In this document: piece by piece, positions 1 to 7,721 of the stretch
Numbering within the stretch: the stretch's first letter is position 1
Layout of the letters: each line of letters starts with the position of its first letter
From: Frankiales bacterium
Lineage (GTDB): Bacteria > Actinomycetota > Actinomycetes > Mycobacteriales > SCTD01
Length of the DNA stretch: 64,000 nt
Assembly (NCBI GenBank): GCA_025966135.1
Contig: JAOPVP010000084.1
Location: forward strand, 1 to 64,000
Reading direction: 5' to 3'
Notes under the pieces: generated by a model
Databases searched by the model: none
What the model was told of the DNA's origin: nothing
Seen by the model: the letters and a program-made list of their open reading frames with translations, nothing else
Translations under genes and position numbers: made by a program

Positions 1-431
1 GGAGCGGGATGCGTGGCTGGACGCGGGACGTGCAGCGGCGTGACGGCCTCGACGGCGTTGGCCACTGCGGTCTGGGCGGGGGCCGGGAGCTCGTTGGCGG
101 CTGCGGCACCGAGGATCAGGGCGAGACAGCTGGCGCCTGCGAGCGAGAGCTGGAGAGGAAGCGCCCAGGTGCGTTGCCGCCAGGAGACCGCGAAGCTGTG
201 GGGAGCGACCGGAAGCGCCAGCGTGGTCGCGTCCAGACCGTCCTCGAGCATCGCGGCGAGCGCGGACGAGGGGGTCGGGACCGGAAGGTCGGCGAGGGAG
301 CGCAGCTGCCCGATGAGTTCACCCAGCTCCGGTTCGTCCTCGACATCGCGACCGGCGAGCAGCGCATCGGCGGTGCGATCGTCGAGGTCGCGGCGGCGGG
401 TCACGTTGCTGTCATCGTCGAAGGGCCTCAC
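1..431 (-). CDS. Probable anti-sigma factor / membrane partner of ECF sigma factor (C-terminus cut off)
   Basis: The gene starts with a GTG inside the stop of the upstream sigma factor (GTGA overlap), so the two are translationally coupled. 143 codons are visible before the window edge. The N-terminal ~85 residues are acidic and soluble (PFDDDSNVTRRRDLDD...), followed by one hydrophobic stretch (SLAGASCLALILGAAAA, about residues 99-115) and an Ala/Pro-rich outer segment. This soluble/one-TM/extracytoplasmic layout directly after an ECF sigma gene is typical of anti-sigma factors. No zinc-binding HxxxCxxC motif is visible in the part seen, so the role rests on position and topology. Confidence 0.6.
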   Translation of the reverse strand, partial: MRPFDDDSNVTRRRDLDDRTADALLAGRDVEDEPELGELIGQLRSLADLPVPTPSSALAAMLEDGLDATTLALPVAPHSFAVSWRQRTWALPLQLSLAGASCLALILGAAAANELPAPAQTAVANAVEAVTPLHVPRPATHPA

Positions 432-994
432 AGGGTTACTCCGTCCGGGTCGCCTGGCGCGGCTTCCAAGATCCGGCGCAGTGCCAGCAGCCCGCGGCGC
501 TGCAGCTGCTTGACCGCGCCGGAGGACTTCCCGAGCGTCTCGGCCACCTGGTCCACGGTGAGATCGCCCAGGATCCGCAGTGAGAGCACGTCCCGCTGGT
601 CAGGCGCGAGGCCGTCGAGCAAGCGTCGTACCCGCTCGGTTTGGAGCCGGGCGAGCGCGTCGTCCTCGGACGACGACGTCGTACGAGGGTCGGTGGCCGC
701 GTCGTACTGCGTGCTCGGCTCGCGCCGGCTGCGCTTGCGGAGGTCGTCGACGAGGCGCGCGTGGGCGACCGAGAAGGTGAACGTGCGCAGGCCCGCCGCC
801 CCGCCGGTGATGCTCGCGAGGCGGGGGAAGACCGCGAGGAAAACCTCGCTCGTGAGGTCTTCGGGCTCGGCGGAGCCCCGGCTCCGCAGGTAGGCGTGCA
901 CGCGGGGGGCGAGCTGGTCGTAGACAGCACGAAGCGCCCAGGCCTGTCCGGCCTGGGCGGCAGGGAGGACGTCCTCCAGGAGCTGTTCGCTCAC
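428..994 (-). CDS. RNA polymerase sigma-70 family (ECF) sigma factor
   Basis: A 188-aa sigma factor. Region 2 is visible in LRAVYDQLAPRVHAYL ... PEDLTSEVFLAVF and TFTFSVAHARLVDDLRK; region 4 in LDGLAPDQRDVLSLRILG, with the helix-turn-helix TVDQVAETLGKSSGAVKQLQRRG. I chose GTG 994, preceded by GGAG at 5-nt spacing, over an upstream ATG at 1048, because the extra 18 codons would run through a perfect 9-bp hairpin (1017-1038) that looks like a terminator for the gene upstream. Its stop overlaps the start of the putative anti-sigma gene. It should direct a small extracytoplasmic-stress type regulon; the signal is unknown. Confidence 0.85.
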   Translation of the reverse strand: MSEQLLEDVLPAAQAGQAWALRAVYDQLAPRVHAYLRSRGSAEPEDLTSEVFLAVFPRLASITGGAAGLRTFTFSVAHARLVDDLRKRSRREPSTQYDAATDPRTTSSSEDDALARLQTERVRRLLDGLAPDQRDVLSLRILGDLTVDQVAETLGKSSGAVKQLQRRGLLALRRILEAAPGDPDGVTL

Positions 995-1016
995 CCGCGC
1001 TCCGGACGATGGAAGA

Positions 1017-1038
1017 GCGGGCCGGGTGTCCGGCCCGC
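1017..1038 (-). terminator. Hairpin between secreted-protein gene and sigma factor gene
   Basis: Perfect 9-bp stem GCGGGCCGG / CCGGCCCGC with a 4-nt loop, 44 bp after the stop of the 1082-1669 gene and before the preferred sigma-factor start. There is no T tract, so it would act as an actinobacterial-type terminator or attenuator. Confidence 0.5.
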
Positions 1039-1081
1039 CCTTCATCATGCCCGTCCGGTACCTGTCAGATCTCGTTTCGTC

Positions 1082-1669
1082 CTAGTTGCTGCCGTCGCCA
1101 CCCTTGTCGGCGCTGCTGTCGTGGCCGGACGTGTCGTCAGGCGCGCTCTGGTCCTGGCCACCGTTGCCCTGACCCTGGTGGACGCCATCGCGGTGCTCAC
1201 CGTTCTTGTCGTCGCCGTGCCCGTCCCGGCCTTCGTTGCCGTCGCAGTCACCGTCGTGGTGCTCGCCCTGCTCGTCCGTGCCATCGGCGTGCTCGGCAGC
1301 GTCCTCAGCGGCCTCCTCGGCGGCCGTCTCCGGCGTGCAGGTGGCGCTCGGCGTGGCGGTCGCAGTGGGCTTGACCCGCGGGCTGTGGGTCTCAGCCGGC
1401 TCGGCGCTCTCGCTCGCCTTGGCGTCGGGGCTCTCCGTCGCCGAGGCCGTCGGGGAGACCGTGGCGGTCGGGTCGGTGCTCGCCGTTGGGCTGTCGCTCT
1501 CCGTCGCAGCGATGCCCGCCGCCTGATGCCCGGTGCCGCTCGGGAGCGCTACGGCCGCGCCGGCGGCGCCCATGCTCACGACGGCCACGCCGCCGACGAA
1601 GACCACCTTGCTGGCGGCGCTGGCTGCCGCGATCTTGGTCGTGCAGAGGTGGAGCAGGTTCTGGAGCAT
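1082..1669 (-). CDS. Secreted or anchored low-complexity acidic protein
   Basis: A 195-aa protein. The N-terminal region has an uncleaved-type hydrophobic helix (KVVFVGGVAVVSMGAAGAAVAL, about residues 21-42), then a Thr/Ser/Pro-rich linker (TATVSPTASATESP) and a very acidic, His/Gly/Asp-rich C-terminus (GEHHDGDCDGNEGRDGHGDD) that could bind divalent cations. ATG 1669 is preferred over an in-frame GTG at 1684 because GAGG lies 9 nt upstream. It is transcribed toward the ECF sigma factor and may be part of that unit or its target. No family recognised. Confidence 0.6.
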   Translation of the reverse strand: MLQNLLHLCTTKIAAASAASKVVFVGGVAVVSMGAAGAAVALPSGTGHQAAGIAATESDSPTASTDPTATVSPTASATESPDAKASESAEPAETHSPRVKPTATATPSATCTPETAAEEAAEDAAEHADGTDEQGEHHDGDCDGNEGRDGHGDDKNGEHRDGVHQGQGNGGQDQSAPDDTSGHDSSADKGGDGSN

Positions 1670-1832
1670 GTACGTCGTCCTCACTTCCGCCGCTCCCAGT
1701 CCCGAGGGGGTCGGCTGGGAACGCTGCTGGCTGCCATGACGGGCAGGTTGCCCTCTTCGGCGTGGTCAGAGGGGTCATCGCCAGTACGGGTTGGAGGGGT
1801 ACGGCCGCTTCCAGGAACTTCTCAGACCGTGG

Positions 1833-2627
1833 TCAGAGCTTGCGCAGAACCGTGACGACGCGACCCAGGACCGTCGCCTCGTCACCGGGGATCGGTGCGT
1901 AGGCGTCGTTGTGGGGGAGCAGCCAGACGTGGCCGTCCTTGCGCTTGTAGGTCTTGACGGTCGCCTCCCCGTCGATCATCGCGGCGACGATGTCGCCGTT
2001 GTTGGCGGTCGGTTGCTGGCGCACCACGACCCAGTCGCCGTCCGCGATCGCGGCGTCGACCATGGAGTCGCCGACGACCTTGAGCAGGAACAGCGTGCCC
2101 TCGCCGACCAGCTCGCGGGGGAGCGGGAACACCTCCTCCACCACCTGCTCCGCCAGGATCGGACCCCCGGCGGCGATCCGGCCGATGACCGGGACGAAGG
2201 CCGGCTGCGGGAAGCGGCTGTGCTCGGCGCCATCCTCCAGGGCGGGGCTGCCGTTGGGGATCTCGCTGGGCAGGCGCACGTCGACCGCACGCGGCTTGGT
2301 CGCGTCGCGCCGTAGGAAGCCCTTCTTCTGCAGGCTGATCAACTGGTAGGACACGCTGCTCGTGCTCGCGAGACCCACGGCGTCACCGATCTCACGGATG
2401 GTGGGCGGGAAGCCGCGCTTGTCGACCGACTCCTTGATGAACTCGAGGATCTTTCGCTGGCGGACGGTCAGACCCTCGTTGTCAGCCGGGCCGTCGGGAA
2501 GGTTGTGGATCTGCGTGGTCTTGGCCGGGACACCAGCCTTGCGTCCGGGTCGGGTCGGACCGATGGGGACGGCCGGCTGCACCGTCGCCTGAGGTGTGCT
2601 CTTGGTCCCGCTGGTCTTGCCTGCCAC
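1833..2627 (-). CDS. lexA: LexA repressor, SOS-response autoproteolytic regulator
   Basis: A 264-aa LexA. The winged-helix N-terminus (residues ~52-115, [20 protein letters not shown] ... [20 protein letters not shown]) binds SOS boxes. The C-terminal S24 peptidase domain carries the Ala153-Gly154 cleavage site (RIAAGGPIL), nucleophile Ser188 (VVGDSMV) and general base Lys225 (EATVKTYKR). RecA filaments trigger self-cleavage and derepression. Start GTG 2627 has AGGAG 6 nt upstream; longer in-frame extensions run across the SOS-box region and are rejected. The first ~50 residues are a basic, Pro-rich extension longer than in E. coli LexA, as is usual in actinomycetes. The upstream near-consensus SOS box implies autoregulation. 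Confidence 0.98.
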   Translation of the reverse strand: MAGKTSGTKSTPQATVQPAVPIGPTRPGRKAGVPAKTTQIHNLPDGPADNEGLTVRQRKILEFIKESVDKRGFPPTIREIGDAVGLASTSSVSYQLISLQKKGFLRRDATKPRAVDVRLPSEIPNGSPALEDGAEHSRFPQPAFVPVIGRIAAGGPILAEQVVEEVFPLPRELVGEGTLFLLKVVGDSMVDAAIADGDWVVVRQQPTANNGDIVAAMIDGEATVKTYKRKDGHVWLLPHNDAYAPIPGDEATVLGRVVTVLRKL

Positions 2628-2707
2628 GTCGAACTCCTCGCCTCGCCCGGGCCGCTCGCCGGTCCAGTGGTGATCGCTGCGGACGCTAACGCGCGCCCCC
2701 GACTTTC

Positions 2708-2723
2708 TCAAACATCTGTTCGA
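2708..2723. promoter_or_regulatory. SOS box (LexA operator), lexA-proximal, one mismatch
   Basis: TCAAAC-atct-GTTCGA differs at one position from the actinobacterial consensus TCGAAC-N4-GTTCGA. It lies 81 bp upstream of the lexA start codon and probably mediates lexA autorepression. Confidence 0.75.
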
Positions 2724-2776
2724 CGTGTCGTGGATTTTGTCGGAGGCCTCTGTTAGACATTGGCTCAGACGTTCGA

Positions 2777-2792
2777 TCGAACCTCCGTTCGA
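2777..2792. promoter_or_regulatory. SOS box (LexA operator), perfect consensus
   Basis: TCGAAC-ctcc-GTTCGA is an exact match to the actinobacterial LexA operator, 22 bp upstream of the ATG of the divergent LysM gene. This predicts strong LexA control of that gene. Confidence 0.9.
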
Positions 2793-2814
2793 CGTGAACC
2801 CTGAGGAGCATGGC

Positions 2815-3177
2815 ATGACCTGGACCGCCCACCCCAGCACCGCCTCCTCCGGCGCGCCGGCGAGCAGCGTCCCCCGCACGGGGCTGCGGCTCACCCGTCG
2901 CGGTCGCGTCGTGCTGGTTCTGGCCATGATCAGCGTTGCTCTGGTGGCGTTCACCCTCGGCCGGGTCGGGTCCTCGCAGGCGGCGACCGAGCCCACCACA
3001 CCCACGCCGTACTCCCAGACCACGGTCCACACGGGCGACACGCTCTGGTCGGTGGCCCAGCGCGTCGCCCCCGGCCACGACCCGCGCCTGGTGGTGGAGC
3101 AGATCCGTCGGCTCAACCACCTCGACAGCGCTGGGCTCCAGGCCGGACAGCAGCTGCTCCTGCCGCACGTCGCCTAG
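2815..3177 (+). CDS. LysM-domain membrane protein, SOS-induced cell-division inhibitor (ChiZ/Rv2719c-like)
   Basis: A 120-aa bitopic protein: basic cytoplasmic tail, one TM helix (residues ~31-49, [19 protein letters not shown]), then a LysM peptidoglycan-binding domain (residues ~69-118, [21 protein letters not shown] ... LLLPHVA). ATG 2815 has AGGAG at 6-nt spacing. It is divergent from lexA with a perfect SOS box in its promoter. This is the arrangement of mycobacterial Rv2719c (ChiZ) and functionally parallels DivS and YneA, which stall septation during DNA damage. Identification as a division inhibitor is by synteny and architecture. Confidence 0.82.
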   Translation: MTWTAHPSTASSGAPASSVPRTGLRLTRRGRVVLVLAMISVALVAFTLGRVGSSQAATEPTTPTPYSQTTVHTGDTLWSVAQRVAPGHDPRLVVEQIRRLNHLDSAGLQAGQQLLLPHVA

Positions 3178-3292
3178 TCGCCGCGCACGAGTTTGGGTGC
3201 GGCCCGCTCGGTCATCTCCACCCGAGGCGGAGAGAAGGAGCCCCTGTGGACAACGAGCGGCACGGGCAGGGGCCTGTGCCTACCGTGCCCGG

Positions 3293-3619
3293 GTGGCCGG
3301 ATATGACCCCTCTTTCTCGCTGTGGTGCCCGCCGGAGCTGACGGCCGCGGCTGTTCCCCTGCGCAGGGTCGGCGAGCTGTTGCGCGCCCTGTCCGACGAC
3401 CGTCGTGGCCTGGAGCACTTCACCGACAGCAGTCCGAGCGCGGAGGTGCGCAGGGCGTTCGTCGAGTTCGTAGAGCGCTGGGAGCTCGTCCTGTGGTCCG
3501 TCGGTGGTACGGCGCGCTCCTTGTCTGACGAGCTCCGTCGAGCGGCCGAGGACTACGTGGGGTCCGAGGCCGACCTCGAGCGACGCCTCCTGCTCGCGTA
3601 CGGCGGCGGGCGCCGGTGA
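3293..3619 (+). CDS. Small helical protein with YxxxE motif, candidate type VII secretion partner of the downstream toxin
   Basis: 108 aa with no signal peptide. The C-terminal half is helical (FVEFVERWELVLWSVG ... SLSDELRRAAEDYVGSEADLERRL) and ends with Y88-V-G-S-E92, matching the YxxxD/E export motif carried by one partner of actinobacterial WXG100/EspC-type pairs. Its stop overlaps the GTG of the toxin gene (GTGA), implying co-translation. The start is uncertain: GTG 3293 has a weak ribosome binding site. A well-placed AAGGAG/GTG at 3246 opens a different, 31-codon frame. No homologue recognised by name. Confidence 0.6.
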   Translation: MAGYDPSFSLWCPPELTAAAVPLRRVGELLRALSDDRRGLEHFTDSSPSAEVRRAFVEFVERWELVLWSVGGTARSLSDELRRAAEDYVGSEADLERRLLLAYGGGRR

Positions 3620-4968
3620 CGTTGCTCCGGGACGTGTGCCCTGAGGACTTCTTGCGTGCTGGGGCCGTCTTCGGGCAGGTCGCCGAGCAGGTGTCAGGGG
3701 CCAGCTCGCAGGCCCGTCACTCCGCTGAGGTGCGTTGGGTTGGGCGGCCACATCAGCAGTACCAGCAACAACTCGGTGGGCTGGTGCGTGATCTCACGAG
3801 GATCCAGCGTGCGTACGACGACGCCTGTGACGCCCTGTTCGCCTACAGCCGCGCCCTCGGTGCGGTCCGTGACCTTGCGCTGCAGGCCGACCTGATCGCC
3901 GCGCAGGCGGAGGACATGCACCAGGCGCGAGACCTCGACCTGGGCATGAACGTCTTCTACGCACCGATCACCCTTGCCGAGCAGGCGCTCGTCGACCGGG
4001 CGCGGCTCCTGCGGATTGAAGCGGAGGACCAGGAGCAGGTGGCGTCGGCGCGGTTGGCAGCGACACTGCGTGCGTTGGCCGACGACGCCCCGCACCTGAG
4101 CTGCTGGACGTCCATGAGCCGCTTCGTCGCGGATGCGGCGCAAGGTGCCGGCGACCAGGTCAAGGGCGTCGCGGACCTGGCTGAGGATGCCTTTCTGAGC
4201 ATCCCCATGGTCGGAGACGCACGGTCGCGTGCCGCGTCCCGTAAGCAGTTGCGGGAGGCCGCAGCGTCCATGGCGCAGCCGTGGTTGGCGATCGAGGACC
4301 TTCTCCAGGAGTTGCATGACGGCGAGTACGGCTATGCGAGCGGCAGCCTTGCCGGCGCCCTGGTCTTGCGGAAGGCGGGCGCTCGCGGCAAGAAGCTCGA
4401 CATCTTCGGCGCCCACGACGACATGCACCTCGGCGTCTTAGGCGCCGTGCGTCGTGCCGGTGCTGGAGCAGACCTGGCGGCAACAGAGCGATGGGTCGCG
4501 CAGCATGCCCAGCGCGAGTTCCTGGACGAGCTGACCCGGCTCCAGCACGTGCCCTTGCCTCCGGTTGACGACCTGATCGCGAACGGAGCGGATCTCATGC
4601 TGCAAGAGGCTCACGGCGGCCACACGTTGCTGAGGCACGTAGGGCGAGACGTCGAGTTCCTACGGTGGCGCCAGGTGCAAGAGACGGCGAAGGCCGGGCC
4701 CACAGGCAAGAGCACATTCGTGCACATCGATGAGGCAGAACGAGTCGTTGCGCAGGCGTTGGCAAGCGGCGCGGAGGATCTGCGGAGCTGGGCGAACGGC
4801 AGCAAACCGTCGTACACCCTGCGCATGCCACTACCGAGTTCGGCAGGACTTCTGGTGAACGGCCTGGGCGACGCAGCGGATGCGGAGGTCGCAGTCCTCA
4901 GACTCGCCCACGCCCAAGATGGTTCGATCAGGATTGTGACCGCCTACGTGGAGCTCGAGAACCGATGA
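3616..4968 (+). CDS. WxG-type polymorphic toxin with C-terminal RNase A-like domain
   Basis: 450 aa. The N-terminal ~200 residues are helical, with a W41-V-G43 turn (EVRWVGRPHQQYQQQL) and long coiled segments, as in WXG100/LXG-type secreted toxins; there is no Sec signal. The C-terminal ~120 residues fit the bacterial RNase A-like CDI toxin fold: GGHTLLRHVGRD (H336, H341), R352, STF and a terminal T442-A-Y444. H341/R352 and T442/Y444 keep the 11- and 2-residue spacing of the H/R/T/Y active site I recall for the Yersinia kristensenii CdiA toxin. Predicted to degrade RNA in target cells. It overlaps both neighbours and is followed by a CdiI_2-like gene, giving a complete toxin-immunity set. Confidence 0.8.
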   Translation: MTLLRDVCPEDFLRAGAVFGQVAEQVSGASSQARHSAEVRWVGRPHQQYQQQLGGLVRDLTRIQRAYDDACDALFAYSRALGAVRDLALQADLIAAQAEDMHQARDLDLGMNVFYAPITLAEQALVDRARLLRIEAEDQEQVASARLAATLRALADDAPHLSCWTSMSRFVADAAQGAGDQVKGVADLAEDAFLSIPMVGDARSRAASRKQLREAAASMAQPWLAIEDLLQELHDGEYGYASGSLAGALVLRKAGARGKKLDIFGAHDDMHLGVLGAVRRAGAGADLAATERWVAQHAQREFLDELTRLQHVPLPPVDDLIANGADLMLQEAHGGHTLLRHVGRDVEFLRWRQVQETAKAGPTGKSTFVHIDEAERVVAQALASGAEDLRSWANGSKPSYTLRMPLPSSAGLLVNGLGDAADAEVAVLRLAHAQDGSIRIVTAYVELENR

Positions 4969-5315
4969 CACCTTCACGGGAGTCGTTCGAGGAGATCGAC
5001 CAACTCATCCTCTGCCAGCTCGGTGAGGACTGGATGCACGACTTCGACGGCAGCTACGAAGCAGCCGAGGCGTGGATCATGGAGATCCCCGACGAGAGCC
5101 GTGCCGCGCTGGCTCGTGAAGTCGATGCCCTGTTCTCCTGCACCGTTGACGCGGCATCTCGTCGCAAGCTCTTCTCAACCCATTACGCCTTCAGCGACAG
5201 GGACGACAGCTTTGATGTGTGGCTGCGCGCGGTACGGCGACGCGCTACGGAGGCGCTGGCAGGCATTCACACAGATCCCCTGGTGGATCCGTCGGGCGGG
5301 ATGCCGGAGGGCTGA
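4965..5315 (+). CDS. CdiI_2-family-like immunity protein for the RNase A-like toxin
   Basis: A 116-aa acidic cytoplasmic protein whose ATG overlaps the toxin stop (ATGA). The pattern LILCQLGEDWMHDFDGS-x2-AAEAWI ... ESRAALAREVDALF ... DSFDVWLRAV resembles the CdiI_2 immunity family, which accompanies RNase A-like CDI toxins. It should bind and block the toxin nuclease site in the producing cell and its kin. The family call rests on the QDW-like motif, size and position; the immunity role is well supported by the operon order. Confidence 0.72.
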   Translation: MTPSRESFEEIDQLILCQLGEDWMHDFDGSYEAAEAWIMEIPDESRAALAREVDALFSCTVDAASRRKLFSTHYAFSDRDDSFDVWLRAVRRRATEALAGIHTDPLVDPSGGMPEG

Positions 5316-5352
5316 CCTCGCACGGCTAAGGAAAGGATCAGTGCGCGCTTGG

Positions 5353-6564
5353 CTAGGCCGCTACGTGGAGCTCGGCCCGCTCGGCCGCTGCCGGGGCCGT
5401 CGACACGCGGAAGCGCTGGCCGTACCGCAGAGCCGGTGATTCCACGAGGACCCATGAGAGCTGGGTGCACAGCAGCGTTCCGGCCACGCCGAGCGGGATC
5501 GCGGGCCAGAGGCCCAGCTGCTGGGTCCACGTCGCCCAGACGTAGTGCCACAGGTACATCCCGTACGACCGCTTGCCCGCCCACACCAGCGCGCGGGTCG
5601 CGAACACCCGTGACAGCAGACCTTGTGTCTCGGCGAGGTGCGGCACGATCTGCGAAACCGCCAGGCCCAGTAGCGCGGGCATCGCGAGGAACTTGATCGG
5701 CTCGTTCCCCAGGTAGCTGGCGATCACGAGCACGAAGACCAGACCCGCGAGCGCACGGGCTCCGCCGTACCGGGTGAGACGTCCGAGGGTGTGGCGCTCG
5801 TGCCAGACCAGGGCGGCGAAGGCGCCGGCGAGCAGGCCGACGGCGCGGGTGTCGCTGCCGAAGTAGACGCGGTTCTGGCCGGCGCCACCCTGCCAGTACA
5901 GCCACGGGAGAGCGGCGGAGACGGCGAGCATCATGCCGACGATGATCAGGCGCGTCCGGCTGCGGAGCAGGAGCAGGGCCAGCAGCATCGACGGCCAGAG
6001 CAGGTAGAACTGCTCCTCGACGGCCAGCGACCACAGGTGCGCAAGGGGCGCTTCCATGTTGCCTGCGATGACGTTCCAGTTGGCGAGGTAGACGACGGCG
6101 AGGCCGAGGGATGCGAAGGCGCGCGGCACGTCGATCAGGCGGCCGCCCTTGCTGCCGGGGGTCGTCGCGAGCCAGGTCCGGTCGTGGAACACGAGGAGCA
6201 CGACGCTCCACACGGCGAGCAGCAGCAACAGCGCGGGCAGCAGTCTGCAGGCGCGGCGCGCGTAGAAGCGGCCGAGGTGGAGCCGCCCGTGCACGCGGCG
6301 CTCGTCGAGGATCAGGGCGGTGATCAGGAAGCCTGACAGGCAGAAGAAGATGTCGACGCCGGCCCAGCCGCCGAGGAGCACGTGGTGACCCGCGAAGTGG
6401 AAGACCACCACGAGGATGACCGCCAACCCGCGCAGGCCATCGAGCGCGGGGGCATGCCCAAGAAGCGCAAAACGCACCTTTCGGCGCGGAGCGGTGACCA
6501 GGCGGGCGACGGGAGAGGCGGTGGGCCTCAGGCGCTGCGGGGCCAGCGTGGTCGGGGGGCTCAC
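5353..6564 (-). CDS. OafA/YrhL-type membrane acyltransferase (acyltransferase 3)
   Basis: 403 aa with about ten TM helices. The N-terminal hallmark ALDGLRGLAVILVVVFHF, with the catalytic-type His, is followed by GWAGVDIFFCLSGFLIT and LGRFYARRACRLLPALL, the conserved blocks of the AcylT family that O-acylates peptidoglycan, polysaccharides or antibiotics. There is no C-terminal SGNH domain, so it is the membrane module only. The GTG start at 6564 has a weak ribosome binding site; an internal start nearer the ALDGLRG block cannot be excluded. It converges on the toxin-immunity operon. Substrate unknown. Confidence 0.9.
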   Translation of the reverse strand: MSPPTTLAPQRLRPTASPVARLVTAPRRKVRFALLGHAPALDGLRGLAVILVVVFHFAGHHVLLGGWAGVDIFFCLSGFLITALILDERRVHGRLHLGRFYARRACRLLPALLLLLAVWSVVLLVFHDRTWLATTPGSKGGRLIDVPRAFASLGLAVVYLANWNVIAGNMEAPLAHLWSLAVEEQFYLLWPSMLLALLLLRSRTRLIIVGMMLAVSAALPWLYWQGGAGQNRVYFGSDTRAVGLLAGAFAALVWHERHTLGRLTRYGGARALAGLVFVLVIASYLGNEPIKFLAMPALLGLAVSQIVPHLAETQGLLSRVFATRALVWAGKRSYGMYLWHYVWATWTQQLGLWPAIPLGVAGTLLCTQLSWVLVESPALRYGQRFRVSTAPAAAERAELHVAA

Positions 6565-6646
6565 CCGTCAAGGCTGCCCGCATCTGCCTGTGGGCAACCT
6601 GCGCACAGCCTGAGGAGACGGGAATCTCACCCGACCTCCAGCCGGC

Positions 6647-7144
6647 TCAGGACAGGGGTAGCTGCGCCTCGATGGCGGCCAGGAGCGCGGGGTCCAACGG
6701 CTCGGTGCCCGGACGGAAGCGACCCACGACCTCACCGTTCGGCGACACCAGCCACTTTTCGAAGTTCCACTGCACGTCCCCGGCCTCACCGGCGGCGTCC
6801 GGCACCGCGGTCAGGTGCGCGAACAGCGGGTGCCGGTCCTCACCATTGACCTCGAGTTTCTCGAACAGCGGGAAGGAGACGCCGTACGTCGCCGAGCAGA
6901 ACTCCGCGATCTCCTCAGCCGTCCCGGGCTCCTGGCCCAGGAACTGGTTGCACGGAAAGCCCAGGACGGAGAAGCCCCGGTCGGCGTAGGTCTTGTGCAG
7001 CTCCTCCAGACCGGTGTACTGCGGGGTCAGGCCGCACCTGGAGGCGACGTTGACCACCAGCAGCGCCTTGCCCTCAGGCAGCGAGGTGGGGGCGCCCTGC
7101 AGGGTGTTCAAGGGGATCTCGTAGAGGGACATAGTCGTCATCAT
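6647..7144 (-). CDS. Glutathione peroxidase family thiol peroxidase
   Basis: A 165-aa monodomain peroxidase with a thioredoxin fold. The peroxidatic cysteine is in NVASRCGLTPQY (cysteine, not selenocysteine); GFPCNQFLGQEPG supplies the Gln and second Cys, and VQWNFEKWLVSPNG the Trp/Asn of the catalytic tetrad. Actinomycete members generally use thioredoxin rather than glutathione. It reduces H2O2 and organic or lipid hydroperoxides in the cytosol. The start may be either of the tandem ATGs at 7144/7141. Confidence 0.95.
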   Translation of the reverse strand: MMTTMSLYEIPLNTLQGAPTSLPEGKALLVVNVASRCGLTPQYTGLEELHKTYADRGFSVLGFPCNQFLGQEPGTAEEIAEFCSATYGVSFPLFEKLEVNGEDRHPLFAHLTAVPDAAGEAGDVQWNFEKWLVSPNGEVVGRFRPGTEPLDPALLAAIEAQLPLS

Positions 7145-7187
7145 GGCCTACCACGCCCGGGCGACCCAGCCGTCCTCGACGCGTCAC

Positions 7188-7433
7188 CTAGTCACCGGTG
7201 ACGAGCACCACCCCGAGCGTGCGCGGGCCGTGCACTCCCTCGACCCGGTTGAGCTCGATATCGCTCGTGGCCGACGGGCCGCTGACGAACGTGAGCGGTC
7301 GGCGCGGAACCAGAGCTGCTACGGCGTCCGGGACGCTGCGCACGACCTGACTCAGGTCGACAACGACGACGTGGCGGTCCGGGGCGCGCCGACCTGAGAG
7401 GGCGTCGGGACAGCGGGGGGCCTCGGTAGTCAT
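7188..7433 (-). pseudogene. LutC/YkgG-family (LUD domain) C-terminal fragment
   Basis: From about 7379 down, the translation [17 protein letters not shown] ... [21 protein letters not shown] matches the end of lactate-utilisation protein C (LUD domain), including its GPSxTxDIE and GVHGP blocks. Only about the last 65 of roughly 210 residues remain. The codons before 7379 do not resemble the family, and no lutA or lutB is nearby. It is a decayed remnant, unlikely to be functional. Confidence 0.7.
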
Positions 7434-7583
7434 CCCTGACGGCAGGCACGCAACGTTCACCTGCCGCACTCCCAACGGTGTGCCCTTCGAGACCTCGCGC
7501 TGTATTCCTACTCGCACAGTAGGAGATAAAAGTCACGAACCCGGCACTTGCCACATTGCGGGCGCAGGTCCAGAGTGCCTGCC

Positions 7584-7688
7584 ATGACACCGGCCGACCT
7601 CGAGCGCTTCTGGATGCGCCGGCGTGCCATGTCCTTCGACGAGCTGTGTTGCCGCGACGTGCCCACGCCGCGCCCCAGCGCCAAGTAG
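7584..7688 (+). CDS. Putative 34-aa small protein ending in a terminator loop
   Basis: The 34-codon ORF starts MTPADLERFWMRRRAMSFDE and contains a CC pair. All but a few third positions are G or C, as in real genes here. Its TAG stop sits in the loop of a perfect 10-bp hairpin (7672-7699), as expected if this were a short transcribed unit. The ribosome binding site is weak and no family is recognised, so it may be the residue of a larger gene. Confidence 0.35.
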   Translation: MTPADLERFWMRRRAMSFDELCCRDVPTPRPSAK

Positions 7689-7699
7689 AGCGCTGGGGC
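7672..7699 (+). terminator. Strong hairpin overlapping the stop of the 34-aa ORF
   Basis: GCCCCAGCGC / GCGCTGGGGC, a perfect 10-bp stem with an 8-nt loop that contains TAG. No T tract follows. It lies 23 bp before the GTG of the next gene. Confidence 0.55.
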
Positions 7700-7721
7700 A
7701 CCTTCCGAAGAGAGCTCCGTC

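Noticed and set aside
3246..3341. 31-codon ORF with a near-ideal AAGGAG/GTG before the toxin cassette
   Set aside because: No similarity or length support. It could be a leader peptide overlapping the 3293 start, but nothing beyond the ribosome binding site supports it.
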